Assembly: GCF_037974355.1 (NCBI RefSeq)
Contig: NZ_CP150235.1
Span: forward strand, 4,216,001 to 4,280,000
Length of the DNA stretch: 64,000 nucleotides
DNA from: Paenibacillus sp. FSL R5-0517
Lineage (GTDB): Bacteria > Bacillota > Bacilli > Paenibacillales > Paenibacillaceae
Direction: 5' to 3'
Shown here: piece after piece, positions 17,652 through 26,805 of the stretch
How positions within the stretch are numbered: position 1 is the stretch's first letter
Layout: each line of letters begins with the position of its first letter
Program-made: the position numbers and the translations under genes
The notes under the pieces: generated by a model
What the model saw: the letters and a program-made list of their open reading frames with translations, nothing else
What the model was told of the DNA's origin: nothing
The model's database searches: none

Positions 17652-18695
17652 ATGATAACTTCCAACGCAAACCCTAATACGTCCGAATTGCCTAGAGGTT
17701 GTACATTCACCGCTGAAGACTGGCATGTATTATCACAATATTGGTATCCGGTAGCACAAGCTAACGAAGTAACAGACAAACCACTTGCTGCTCAATTACT
17801 CGATGTGAAGCTGGTTCTCTATCGTAGTAATGATCAGGTTGTCGTAGCCAAGGATCTTTGTTTCCACCGCGGGGCCCCACTTAGCAAAGGCTGGGTAGAA
17901 AATGGTGAGATTGTCTGCCCTTATCACGGCTTCCGTTATAATTGTGAGGGTAAATGTACCGCAGTACCTGCACACCCAAGCTCCAAGATCTCGCCTAAGC
18001 TCAAACTTATTGTGTATCCCGCAGTTGAACGTTATGGTTTAATCTGGACCACTTTGGCGGGAACGGAAGAACAGATCCCCTCCTTCCCTGGATGGAATGA
18101 TCCGGAATATATCAATATTTTGCCACCCAACTTTGATATTGCCGGTTCTTCTGGGCGACAAATGGAGGGATTCCTCGATGTATCCCATTTTGCCTATGTG
18201 CATACGGAAACGTTTGGTGACAAAAACAACACAGAAGTCCCTCAATACAAAGTGAAACGTGAAGGTAATGAGTTACTGGCCGAGTATTGGAGTACGGTGA
18301 GCAACTATGGCAAAGGGCAAGATCTTGTTGCTCCAGAAGGTTTCCAATGGTTGCGTGAGTTTCGGGTATTCCCGCCTTTTGCGGCTTCGCTGACGGTACA
18401 TTTCCCAGGAGACGACAAGCTGAATATTCTGAATTGTGCTTCGCCGATCTCTGCTCGGTATACCCGTCTATTCTGTCCAATCACACGCAATTTTGACAAA
18501 GACGCTCCTATTGAAGACACAATCAAGTTTAATTTGCAGGTATTCGAAGAAGATCGCGAGATGGTCGAGTCACAGAAACCGGAGGATCTGCCCCTTGATC
18601 TGCATGCCGAGGCCCACATTCCCGCTGACCGTACTTCAATTGCTTATCGGCAATTATTAACGGAAATTGGTTTGGGACGAAATTACACATCGTAA
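17652..18695 (+). CDS. Rieske non-heme iron oxygenase, alpha subunit type
   Basis: The Rieske [2Fe-2S] ligands are visible in CFHRGAP and CPYHGF (CxH..CxxH). The catalytic mononuclear iron site is in FLDVSHFAYVHTETF (Asp and two His). Length (347) fits vanillate O-demethylase/phenylpropionate-type oxygenases. The ATG at 17652 is preferred, with AAGGAG 10 bases upstream; an in-frame TTG at 17631 contains that site. No reductase gene is adjacent, so electrons must come from elsewhere. The substrate is unknown. Confidence 0.85.
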   Translation: MITSNANPNTSELPRGCTFTAEDWHVLSQYWYPVAQANEVTDKPLAAQLLDVKLVLYRSNDQVVVAKDLCFHRGAPLSKGWVENGEIVCPYHGFRYNCEGKCTAVPAHPSSKISPKLKLIVYPAVERYGLIWTTLAGTEEQIPSFPGWNDPEYINILPPNFDIAGSSGRQMEGFLDVSHFAYVHTETFGDKNNTEVPQYKVKREGNELLAEYWSTVSNYGKGQDLVAPEGFQWLREFRVFPPFAASLTVHFPGDDKLNILNCASPISARYTRLFCPITRNFDKDAPIEDTIKFNLQVFEEDREMVESQKPEDLPLDLHAEAHIPADRTSIAYRQLLTEIGLGRNYTS

Positions 18696-18824
18696 GTAGA
18701 TGTCTCAGATTCTTTAGATTTCTGGGCACGCTTTTAATCCTTGATTAAGACGCTACGATTCGTTAGCGCCTCATGCTTAGCTCTAAACACGGCTTTCCGC
18801 AAGTATGAAGACACCCTTTTTCAA

Positions 18825-18860
18825 GACAAAGAAACGTTCGCCAAGGAACGCTTCTTTGTC
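18825..18860. terminator. Bidirectional terminator
   Basis: Arms GACAAAGAAACGTTC and GAACGCTTCTTTGTC (one mismatch) lie between the convergent Rieske and cupin genes, with a pyrimidine-rich tail on both strands. Confidence 0.75.
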
Positions 18861-18918
18861 TATACCTTATTTAACTGAAGTACCTATGTGTACTATATAA
18901 ACTTTGCTTAATAAACCG

Positions 18919-19752
18919 TCATCTTCCCTCTTGATTATTGGTATTCACAGGAAGCTCTCTATAATACGGACAACCCGGTTCGTGGATGATACGTGGATCG
19001 ACCCAAGTACCCCAGTATGGAAGACGGTTTACGTAAGGTTGCATATTGGGCTGAGTATTTGGCGGCATGTTTGGTTGCATGTTGGGCTGTGCATTGGGTT
19101 GTGTGTTTGGTTGCATGTTGGGCTGAGCATTGGGCTGCATGTTTGGTTGTACATTAGGCATTACGTACGGCTGATGATTCACATTCGGAGCACTGTTAGA
19201 GATAGGGGCAGTGGACGTCATACAATCTGCCGGCGGGCCAATAATCACTGTTTTTTGAATGGGGGCCAGCGCTTCTTGAACTTTTTTCTCGTCCAGACAG
19301 TACGTATAAGCCAGAAGTTTGGCAGGTGTAAGTCGCAAGATGTCTGAACCAAATATCGCTTCAGGCACGGGTGCATCGAAGATCGCCAGTAAATGCGTAT
19401 GATCTGCAGTAGCCACTTCATAATGCCACCAGCCTTGAGGTACATTCGCCACTTGCCCCGGAGTAATTGGGAAATGAAGCAACTCATTGGTGAACGGATT
19501 GATGAGGGACACAACGGCAGAACCGCTGATGCAATATACCAGTTCGGTCGCATTCTGATGAATATGTGGTTCAACCACATTGCCTGTGTTAAGGAAAATA
19601 TCCAGTAAGGAAGTATTGCCCAGTGTGTTTAACTGGTTGATGGAGAGAGAGTTAATATAGTTGTCCTCATCCTTCTTGAATAACGGATTGTTGCTTAAAT
19701 CGTAAGTAAATTGGGTGGTTGGTAAAGTATAATCCATGGTTGAGGTTGCCAA
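18919..19752 (-). CDS. Cupin protein with MQPN-type tetrapeptide repeats
   Basis: Residues 1 to about 150 form a single cupin domain: metal-binding motif 1 in PHIHQNATE (His, His, Glu) and motif 2 near VPQGWWHYEV. Residues 198-240 are ten tandem PN(M/A/T/V)Q repeats, followed by a short Tyr/Pro-rich tail with two cysteines. The start is TTG, preceded by a weak ribosome-binding site. The repeat tail suggests a surface or spore-layer role; this is inference. Confidence 0.75.
   Translation of the reverse strand: MATSTMDYTLPTTQFTYDLSNNPLFKKDEDNYINSLSINQLNTLGNTSLLDIFLNTGNVVEPHIHQNATELVYCISGSAVVSLINPFTNELLHFPITPGQVANVPQGWWHYEVATADHTHLLAIFDAPVPEAIFGSDILRLTPAKLLAYTYCLDEKKVQEALAPIQKTVIIGPPADCMTSTAPISNSAPNVNHQPYVMPNVQPNMQPNAQPNMQPNTQPNAQPNMQPNMPPNTQPNMQPYVNRLPYWGTWVDPRIIHEPGCPYYRELPVNTNNQEGR
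19033..19158 (-). repeat. Tandem 12-bp repeats coding PN-x-Q
   Basis: About ten in-frame 12-base units encode PNMQ, PNAQ, PNTQ and variants near the C-terminus of the cupin protein. Codon differences between units show it is not a recent perfect expansion, but copy number may vary between strains. Confidence 0.85.
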
Positions 19753-19860
19753 AATAAAACGCCTGCCCTTCGCTCTCGGTTTAGGTCATAACCTATATAT
19801 CAGCTTATGCCCAGTGCCCAGAGACGTGAGCCCATTTCTGCCAAGTTTTTATCGCATAAC

Positions 19861-19898
19861 AAATATCCCTGACTCAGATACACGGAGCAGGGATATTT
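19861..19898 (-). terminator. Terminator after the LRR gene
   Basis: Perfect 11-bp arms AAATATCCCTG and CAGGGATATTT with a minus-strand TTTG tail lie 5 bp past the stop at 19904. Confidence 0.75.
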
Positions 19899-19903
19899 GG
19901 CTA

Positions 19904-20954
19904 TTATAATTCTTCTTTGTCGGAGATGTCCTCCCAACTGATCCCTAATGGAGTACTGTCCAGATTTACACTCTGAAGCCAGGTCATTCGCTTGACTATC
20001 TCCGGCATTCCTTCGATTAAACTATTCGTTATACTCAGATACCGCAGTTTCTTCAACTGCTCCAGCTCGGGTGGGATTTCACGAATGCCAGAGTAACTTA
20101 TATCCAGACTCACAAGTTCACTCAATTCGCCAATCTCGGCTGGAATATGTTTCAGACCCAGATCCGACTTCTCCTTTGGCTTCCACCCGGTAGGAACATG
20201 ATAAGAACTACCGCAATAAATTCTAAGCTCTCGAAGTTGTTTCAATTTTCCAATGTCTTGGTGAATGCCTTCCAAATCCGCTGTCATGATCTCCAATTCT
20301 TCCAATGATGTCAGTTCAAAAAGGGCTGGAGGAAGCGTATATACATCCTGCTCAAAAATCGTCAAACGTTTCAAATGCGTCAATTCCCGAATTCGTTCCG
20401 GAATCTCTTTCAAGAAATGTGAACTAATATTCAGCACATCAGCCTGATGCATGATGGCATCGTCCAACAGTCGATGAATATCACTCTGACGATCTAACTC
20501 GAAGAACAAGCCTGGAATACGCTCCATTAGCTCAATTGCTTCTTCTTGTGTAATGTGCATGCCATACATATGCTCATGAGCAACCGTGTAGAAGTAATCG
20601 CTCCCATCCTCTTTCAGAAAACAAAGATCATCCGGCAATGACGGATATAACCAGTCATGAAAGCGATGGGCTTCCTTCCTTAAGGACCTGCCCGGAATCA
20701 GGCGTGCACCGATATATGTAATAGATGCCCTCTGAGTACATCGCGCCGCTTAGCATCATCATTTCTTCCATCGTACTCTTTTCAATCAGATACGGCTCAA
20801 GTCTTTGTAACACTTTGGCAACCCTCTCAGGTGTATCTCCCTCAACATACTTTCGGTCAACCAGCATAAAACGATCTGTCTTCTCGATCAATTCGTCAAT
20901 CAACAGTTCATAGGCAGTTCCACTTGGATCGGTGTGAAAAGCTACAACTACCAT
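19904..20954 (-). pseudogene. Leucine-rich-repeat protein gene, apparently split by a frameshift
   Basis: Two frames together read as one protein. Frame one (20954-20655) starts VVVAFHTDPSGTAYELLIDE and ends soon after YYIYRC. The other frame, open from about 20756, continues as RLIPGRSLRKEAHRFHDWLY then LPDDLCFLKEDG, and carries five to six leucine-rich repeats (LTHLKRLTIFEQDVYTLPPA and similar) to 19904. The second part has no ATG or ribosome-binding site near its start (TTG at 20638 is poor). Skipping one base near 20720-20745 would join them. A real mutation, a sequencing indel, or two overlapping genes are all possible. Confidence 0.6.
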
Positions 20955-21062
20955 AGGTTCCTCCTCATGACTCTATATTGATTAATCTTCAATCTTCTGT
21001 ATCACCTGCAACCATTGTGGCATAGGCTGATATCATCAATCCAGTTATTGGAGGCTTGTTAC

Positions 21063-21380
21063 ATGGCATACGGCCCTGGTTCAGTATCATCCCCGCAACC
21101 TGCGGGTTATCCTTACCCTTATTATCCACCACCACCGGCACCCTACCCTTACCCTTATCCCTATCCATACCCGCCCGTCGTTCCTGTTCCACTGCCATTT
21201 CCGATTGGTGGTCCTTGGTGGCATGGTGGCTATCCCGGCGGTGGTTACCCCGGTGGACACCCTGGTCATTTCCCAGGAGGTGGCTATCCCGGCGGACCTC
21301 ACGGCGGTCCAGGTGGTCCAGGTGGACACGGAGGACCTCCAGGCGGAGGATTTCACGGACATCGTTTCTTTCAGTGGTAA
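21063..21380 (+). CDS. Small Pro/Tyr/Gly-rich low-complexity protein
   Basis: A 105-residue protein. A Tyr-Pro block (residues 15-45, YPYPYPYPYP) is followed by a Pro-Val stretch and a Gly/Pro/His block with PGGGYPGG repeats. It starts at ATG 21063 with GGAGG at 8 bases. It lies opposite the strand of the surrounding block and has its own terminator. Such composition is common in coat, exosporium or adhesive proteins of spore formers; function is inferred only from composition. Confidence 0.7.
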   Translation: MAYGPGSVSSPQPAGYPYPYYPPPPAPYPYPYPYPYPPVVPVPLPFPIGGPWWHGGYPGGGYPGGHPGHFPGGGYPGGPHGGPGGPGGHGGPPGGGFHGHRFFQW

Positions 21381-21418
21381 ACATGTGATTCATTCAAAGT
21401 CCAGGTTCAGATCAGATG

Positions 21419-21440
21419 AGAAGCTGCTTCAGCAGCTTCT
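21419..21440 (+). terminator. Terminator
   Basis: Perfect 10-bp arms AGAAGCTGCT and AGCAGCTTCT with a 2-base spacer, followed by TTATTC. Confidence 0.75.
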
Positions 21441-21475
21441 TTATTCATCTAGAGCTATCCTCTAATCGTTTAGAC

Positions 21476-22087
21476 TTAATATGTGATCTCATCCCTCACC
21501 TTCAGATTTCGGTTCGACATGCTGAGGAGATCTGTGAAGGTAGGGGTTAGATAATAGACAAAATCAGGATCATGCACGTACATAATAATCTGCCCATACG
21601 TCCCCTCTTCCGTTGGATCGAAATCGAGCATCAGATATAATGAACCTCCTGCGATCGTTGCAAATGGAATCCATGGTTTATGGAACAGGTATGGCTTGAT
21701 CTCCGGGTCCAACTGACTGATCTCTTCCGCAGAATAATACTCTTCCAGCCTCTCATCCACTTCACAGAAATATTGTTTGGTCTCTCGAATCTCTTCCAAT
21801 GACATCAGATAAAATGGCGTACAATGCCCAGCCTCAGCATCACCCGGGTACAGCACATGCAACCCGTAGCCACTGCCATCTTTGCCTTTGTAAAAAGCAC
21901 GAAAATCAGCAGGCAATCTAATTCCATACTCCTTTTCGAACAAATCGAGACTTTCTTCGTATGCCCCATCCCGATGCTGATACTCTTCAAACAATTGGCG
22001 AATCTCTTGATCCTGTATTTTTTCATCAAGCAATCGATTCAGCTCGTCCATAAGTACGTTTAATGTTACATTCGACTCCGGTTTCAC
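21476..22087 (-). CDS. SMI1/KNR4 (SUKH) family protein
   Basis: A SUKH-fold protein: LFEKEYGIRLPADFRAFYKG and WIPFATIAGGSLYLMLDFDP are the characteristic first-helix and central-strand motifs. Family members serve as immunity proteins against polymorphic toxins. It abuts the preceding gene (overlapping one base at 22087) in a minus-strand block with another SUKH gene at 23884. No toxin gene is next to it. Confidence 0.85.
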   Translation of the reverse strand: MKPESNVTLNVLMDELNRLLDEKIQDQEIRQLFEEYQHRDGAYEESLDLFEKEYGIRLPADFRAFYKGKDGSGYGLHVLYPGDAEAGHCTPFYLMSLEEIRETKQYFCEVDERLEEYYSAEEISQLDPEIKPYLFHKPWIPFATIAGGSLYLMLDFDPTEEGTYGQIIMYVHDPDFVYYLTPTFTDLLSMSNRNLKVRDEITY

Positions 22088-22529
22088 TAGGCCTCCCCTT
22101 TCTTAGCTACGCCATTCCCTTCTTGCACATATTGATGATATTCCCAGAATGCTTCTTCCTCTCCACCACCCTCGATCAGGATCATGACTGCGTAAGATAA
22201 CAAATTAAGCCATTGTTCCATCAACACTACCTGCTCGTCCGAGATGAGATTGTTTCTGCGGAGCATGCCCTCGGGTTCAACAGCCCAGGCCCGTGCCATG
22301 TGAGTAATTCCCCATAGACAACCATGACTTCCCGATCCAGTGTAGGCCGCGCAAGTTCTGGTGCCAGAACCCGTAATATCTCCATCAATTCATGAAAATT
22401 CTCCTCAATCAAATGTCCGCGAAAGGGACGCAGACTGCCAGTAAAACCGTTCTGCATCTTGGGATGACTCAGATCATCATAGGAAAAAGCATGACATTTT
22501 AATAACATTACAGCCTCTTCACGTTCCAT
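22087..22529 (-). pseudogene. Hypothetical protein gene with apparent -1 frameshift
   Basis: The first frame (22529-22227) reads sensibly from EREEAVMLLKCHAFSYDDL to LDREVMVV, then loses sense. The second frame picks up as WGITHMARAWAVEPEGMLRR and continues to 22087. One missing base near 22325-22335 would join them into one protein of about 147 residues. The family is not recognised by name. The joined protein would sit between the SUKH and beta-propeller genes, which suggests it belongs to the same immunity-type block. Confidence 0.6.
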
Positions 22530-22561
22530 ACATTCACCCCTAACCAGCTCATCATGCTACC

Positions 22562-23863
22562 TCACCAGCGCAGAGGTTCTTCTCCACGCCACAATACATA
22601 CCGCTCTAACTCACGTAGTGTACCTGTGCCGATCCCATACTCGTCCATCTCGTTGGAATGAAGATTGAGCACATGCAACATGCCACCATAGGTACCTACT
22701 GCCAACTTGGACTGCTCAGGGGATACAGCCAGAGAATAGATCGTACTGCCCACAAAATGACGCCATACTTCCTCACCCTCGCCATTCACACAGTACAGGT
22801 AACCATATGCATCTCCAAGCACCATGCCCGCCTCTATTTCCACTGCCGCATACACACGTGCATTCTCATCCATGACTGGCCAGTCTTCCTTCGTTTCGTT
22901 ACCTGGTATATCTTCCAGCGGAACCTGTATCGTGACCCCATTATAGAAATGACATGCGTTAAACCACACGCTCTGCTTAGCACTCATGAATGCGGCATAA
23001 TGAGGGTAACTCGATTCCGGATAGAGGGAGTAAGTTTTGTTCACCTGACGGTCCATCACCATATGATTGCTCCCTTGGCTACCATAGGCAATCCATCGGC
23101 CATCCCGAGATACCGCTGCATGTCCCATATCTATCTGTGTATCCTCTAACTCATACTCTTCGATCTCTGCCAGATCGGGATGAAGCAAGGTCACCTCAGC
23201 TTGTGTGACCAGATATATCCCATATCGTGATTGTATGAGTAGTGCTCTGCCTGCATCCATAGGGATAAGTCCCTCAAGTGTCCGTTCGGGATGCTCACAG
23301 TCCGCAAGCGATTCGATCCGAGGAAAGGAAGACTGTATCCGGGCTTGAATATCCTCCCAACGATATGTTGCCAACTCCTGTCCTTCCAACCTGCGATCAG
23401 GCTGACGGATGACGCGAATCCCATCCGGTCCTGCAAGCGCATAGTCCAATCCGTCTGATGAACACCCTGCAAAAGTATACGAAGGAATCAACTGCCATCC
23501 GTGCTGATCCATCGTATAGACCTGACCCTTCTCCGTGAAGATACCCGTATTACATACACACGTTTCCTCATTCAGATAACCTACAACTTTGACCGCTTGC
23601 ATGGAAGACTGAAAGGCCTCGCTCAATGGCCATGTTGCTGCGGGCAGCTCACGTCGGAGCACCTCCAAGTCACCGTGGAGATTGGCTTGTCTCACCATAT
23701 GGAGCACTTTAGTACTCATTCCGCTTCTGGAGTCTCCCTCCAGCTCGGCTTCGTCTGGTTGCTCTCCCTCCATGCTTCTCCGTACAAATGCATTGACATC
23801 CCTTGCATAACGCTTGCCTTCATTGCGCCATTGTTCCGCGATGTCTTCCTTTAACCAACTCAT
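22562..23863 (-). CDS. Beta-propeller-like protein (WD40/PQQ type)
   Basis: A 433-residue cytoplasmic protein. The C-terminal two thirds contain propeller-like blades, for example AAVSRDGRWIAYGSQG and SLAVSPEQSKLAVGTYGG. The N-terminal 70 residues are charged and helical. No catalytic motif is seen. It lies within the SUKH-containing block and may share a transcript with its neighbours. Family function is unknown. Confidence 0.65.
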   Translation of the reverse strand: MSWLKEDIAEQWRNEGKRYARDVNAFVRRSMEGEQPDEAELEGDSRSGMSTKVLHMVRQANLHGDLEVLRRELPAATWPLSEAFQSSMQAVKVVGYLNEETCVCNTGIFTEKGQVYTMDQHGWQLIPSYTFAGCSSDGLDYALAGPDGIRVIRQPDRRLEGQELATYRWEDIQARIQSSFPRIESLADCEHPERTLEGLIPMDAGRALLIQSRYGIYLVTQAEVTLLHPDLAEIEEYELEDTQIDMGHAAVSRDGRWIAYGSQGSNHMVMDRQVNKTYSLYPESSYPHYAAFMSAKQSVWFNACHFYNGVTIQVPLEDIPGNETKEDWPVMDENARVYAAVEIEAGMVLGDAYGYLYCVNGEGEEVWRHFVGSTIYSLAVSPEQSKLAVGTYGGMLHVLNLHSNEMDEYGIGTGTLRELERYVLWRGEEPLRW

Positions 23864-23883
23864 CTGTTCCCCTCCACCCTAAC

Positions 23884-24651
23884 CTATTCATATGCCGTGC
23901 AATGATGTGCTTGCAAAAACAGACTGATATCGTTATCTGTGGCCTCTTCAGTCCCGCTTTTTTCTTCATAAAATAAGGCAACTTCTCTCCCCGTTGCATA
24001 GTTAAAACGTACATATCCGCCCATTGACGCCATAAACAGCTTGCACATGTATTCATTCTCCAACACAGCGTCCCACTCGTATTCCGTTTTACACTTCTCC
24101 GCCAGAGCCATCATTGAAATTCCCTGTTCCAGACCTGTAAAGTGGTAAAACGTATGTTTCCGCAGCTCATTCCACGGTTCATAGTATCGAGGCGTTATCG
24201 GTGTATCCTGATGGTAATACCCACAATAGATCCGATCCAGCGTTTTGCCAAATTCAGTCTCCGAGCATGTCCATAAGGTGATATTCTCATCATGACGCGG
24301 TAGCCATAACAGCCCCTCAACTTCCGGATGAACAGCAAGGAAATCTCCATCTACAGAACTGCCGATGGTAATGCACTGCTCAAGTTGATGCTGACTTATA
24401 GGCGATTCATCCGTATGTATCCAAAAATCATATTCAACAAAAGGCTTCAACACTTCCGGGTCCGGTCTTTGCACATTCATCCAGCCCGTGTATGTGCCTT
24501 CCCCGTATTGTTCAATCCAGTTACAGTATGACAAAGGTAGTGAGATGGCATGCTGTTGTTCAAAGTGATCCAGTTCCTCTGCTGGAACCGGCTTAAGTGC
24601 ACGGGATACGATATACATTGTTTTGGCATCTCCCATCTCAATTTGGTTCAT
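23884..24651 (-). CDS. SMI1/KNR4 (SUKH) family protein
   Basis: A 255-residue SUKH-type protein: LDHFEQQHAISLPLSYCNWI near the N-terminus, then ITIGSSVDGDFLAVHP and GLLWLPRHD, the usual strands of the fold. It is longer than the minimal domain, with an alpha-helical C-terminal extension. It is the second SUKH gene in the block and is likely an orphan immunity gene. Confidence 0.75.
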   Translation of the reverse strand: MNQIEMGDAKTMYIVSRALKPVPAEELDHFEQQHAISLPLSYCNWIEQYGEGTYTGWMNVQRPDPEVLKPFVEYDFWIHTDESPISQHQLEQCITIGSSVDGDFLAVHPEVEGLLWLPRHDENITLWTCSETEFGKTLDRIYCGYYHQDTPITPRYYEPWNELRKHTFYHFTGLEQGISMMALAEKCKTEYEWDAVLENEYMCKLFMASMGGYVRFNYATGREVALFYEEKSGTEEATDNDISLFLQAHHCTAYE

Positions 24652-24662
24652 TCGTTACAGAT

Positions 24663-25223
24663 CTAAGCCAGTTCTTCCTGTATAATGTCAGTCCATACCC
24701 CTTTACGATTCAGAATACGAATAGCAAAGGCATCATATCCATCACGTTTGACCTGATCAAAATGCATGCGCTCTCCCGTAATCAGTTCATATGCACCATT
24801 TTCATCTACATCTTCGCCGAACTCTTCATCCCAAGGCACATTGTAGTAGGCCGTCAATTCCACCTCAAAGATGTCCTCTCCTTCAACATCCAGATAAGGG
24901 CGAAGAGGTCTGTCACGTAGTGTTTCTTCCGAATAGTTCTCACATAACATGGCATCATATCCGTGCTTAGCGGCATCAATGAGCAGGTAACGTTCACCTG
25001 TGACGGTATGCTCCGCATATACAAGAAGCGGTGTCGAATCATGCCAGGTAATCAGATCATCTTCCGTCAAGTCACCATAATAAAAAATATGGAATTTATC
25101 ATGACCATCACTCGTTAGAAGCTTGCCTTTCCACTCCACTTCCTCGGACTTAACGTCCTCTTCTTTTCTTGTCAAACCTTCCAGATAAACAGGTCCGTGT
25201 TGTACACCATACTCATTCATCAT
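24663..25223 (-). CDS. Hypothetical acidic protein
   Basis: A 186-residue acidic, soluble protein with no recognised domain; it contains YYNVPWDEEFGEDVDENG and YDAFAIRILNRKGVW. Its first codons overlap the end of the upstream gene by 4 bases (ATGA-type), so the two are translationally coupled. The context is the immunity-like block. Confidence 0.65.
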   Translation of the reverse strand: MMNEYGVQHGPVYLEGLTRKEEDVKSEEVEWKGKLLTSDGHDKFHIFYYGDLTEDDLITWHDSTPLLVYAEHTVTGERYLLIDAAKHGYDAMLCENYSEETLRDRPLRPYLDVEGEDIFEVELTAYYNVPWDEEFGEDVDENGAYELITGERMHFDQVKRDGYDAFAIRILNRKGVWTDIIQEELA

Positions 25224-25870
25224 CTCGCCTCCGATTTGTTCATTCGAATAGTAACTACTTTGTGCTCCTCATCCACCGTCAGTTTCACATCGATGTTTAA
25301 CTTGTCACGGAATAGCGCCGTAATATTGATATAAGGATCGCGAGCAGCTTCGCTGCCACTCCCACTGGTACGGCTCATTCCCTGATGAATTATGGACTTC
25401 ACCAATTCGTTATCCGCTTTGCCAGTATTATCGTAGGTATAGACGATCTGCCCATCCTGATCATACAGATTTAAGACCGTTGAGAAGTCATTGGCATTCT
25501 CGTACTTTCTCTCGGTCTGCACGTAGTTATGGTCCGTATGTTCATAGTTCACAGTACCATCCAGATATGGATTGTCCCCACCGGGCTTCACTTCATACTC
25601 CCGATAGGCCAGATTAAACAGGTATTGGATATGACTCATATCAATCCGGTAATAAAACTGACGGTTATCCTCTTGTTTATCCATCGCTGCAAAACTGTTA
25701 ATCAGCGGCCAGGCTGCATAGGACTTGCCATTCACATCAACCGCGAGAGCATAGTCAGATAAAACTGTCTGTTTTTGAAATACACCATAAGTCTGTAAAA
25801 TAAAATAAGCCGGAATCATCAACATACCCAGAATGATTGCAAAAATAGTTAATTTCAATCGTAGTTTCAT
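25220..25870 (-). CDS. Hypothetical membrane-anchored protein
   Basis: One N-terminal membrane helix (residues 5-28) anchors an extracytoplasmic domain of about 185 residues, rich in Asp, Asn and Tyr, with no cysteines. Its family is not recognised. It overlaps the downstream gene by 4 bases and is likely co-transcribed with it. Confidence 0.65.
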   Translation of the reverse strand: MKLRLKLTIFAIILGMLMIPAYFILQTYGVFQKQTVLSDYALAVDVNGKSYAAWPLINSFAAMDKQEDNRQFYYRIDMSHIQYLFNLAYREYEVKPGGDNPYLDGTVNYEHTDHNYVQTERKYENANDFSTVLNLYDQDGQIVYTYDNTGKADNELVKSIIHQGMSRTSGSGSEAARDPYINITALFRDKLNIDVKLTVDEEHKVVTIRMNKSEAR

Positions 25871-25917
25871 GTTTTACTCTCCCTTGCAGCGTTAACGCTT
25901 CATCTTCGCTTTCAGTC

Positions 25918-26526
25918 TCATCCAGTCTTGTGCTGAAGCTTCGACAGTGTACGAACAACCACATCCCTGTTCTTCGCATCCTTAATATAAGCTGGGATAC
26001 TGTGTGAAGCTGTTTTTAAAGGCATATTTCCAGGTTTTTCACGCAGATCTGCGGAAATATATGCGATGAGATAATTTAAGTGCTCCCGATTCACTGCCCA
26101 TATTATTTTTCCTCTGAACTCATCCAGGAAGTATAACTCCAACCCGAATACAGGATCTTTCCCTGCACGAATCTCGGAAAAACACCTGCCGTACATCGGC
26201 TTCGCATGTAATTCAACCTGATTAACAGAACCACAATGTGGACATTCCACATGCGATGATCGGTGGGACGTCTTCTTCTCGTCTGTGACCTCCACGTTAA
26301 ACCAACGTTCACATACAGCGCAATTCCCCTTGGCTCTATATTGATACACTGGTTCTTCAAGAGCTTGAGCGTAGCATTCAAAACACTTCCATCCCAGTTG
26401 ATTGTTCCGTTGTTCTATAGATGCGTGCCCACCGCATTGGGGACATTTCACATCAACCTGCTCGCCCCGACGAAGTACCGCATAGAAACTGTACTTATAC
26501 GCACCTTCATCTTCGAAACGTTTCAT
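25918..26526 (-). CDS. Zinc-ribbon protein of unknown function
   Basis: A 202-residue protein with CPQCG and CFECY knuckles (about 28-52), CAVCERW, and CPHCG, enough for two zinc ribbons in the first 105 residues. A basic C-terminal region follows. It is the first gene of the minus-strand block. A TFIIB-type zinc-ribbon annotation is plausible. Confidence 0.65.
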   Translation of the reverse strand: MKRFEDEGAYKYSFYAVLRRGEQVDVKCPQCGGHASIEQRNNQLGWKCFECYAQALEEPVYQYRAKGNCAVCERWFNVEVTDEKKTSHRSSHVECPHCGSVNQVELHAKPMYGRCFSEIRAGKDPVFGLELYFLDEFRGKIIWAVNREHLNYLIAYISADLREKPGNMPLKTASHSIPAYIKDAKNRDVVVRTLSKLQHKTG

Positions 26527-26682
26527 TCCGTATCCACCCTTCCTTCTGTAACTAAGATATACACAGCCTGAAAATACGTAACATTTACCAATCCATCTCT
26601 CTAAAATTATATGTAACTCCGTTCCTCAGCACAAGAATGGAAGCCAGATTGTTGAAAATGGCTCTAATAAGACATACCCAAG

Positions 26683-26786
26683 TGTGTGCCCCGTCACACC
26701 AGCTCCTGCCTCAATAACGTAATCTATAACTAAATAAATACTGGATTGAAAGTATACCTGCTTTTTATATTGTGAAAAAAATCACT
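26683..26786 (+). promoter_or_regulatory. Two FNR-type boxes upstream of nirK
   Basis: TGTGT-N6-TCACA at 26683-26698 and TGTGA-N6-TCACT at 26771-26786 both match the FNR palindrome TGTGA-N6-TCACA in at least nine of ten fixed positions. For the distal box a TAATCT at 26720-26725 would place transcription start about 41.5 bp from the box centre. The proximal box lies only 20 bp before the start codon. Nothing else was seen in the gap 26527-26805. Confidence 0.6.
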
Positions 26787-26805
26787 TAGAAAAGGTTGTG
26801 CACCT

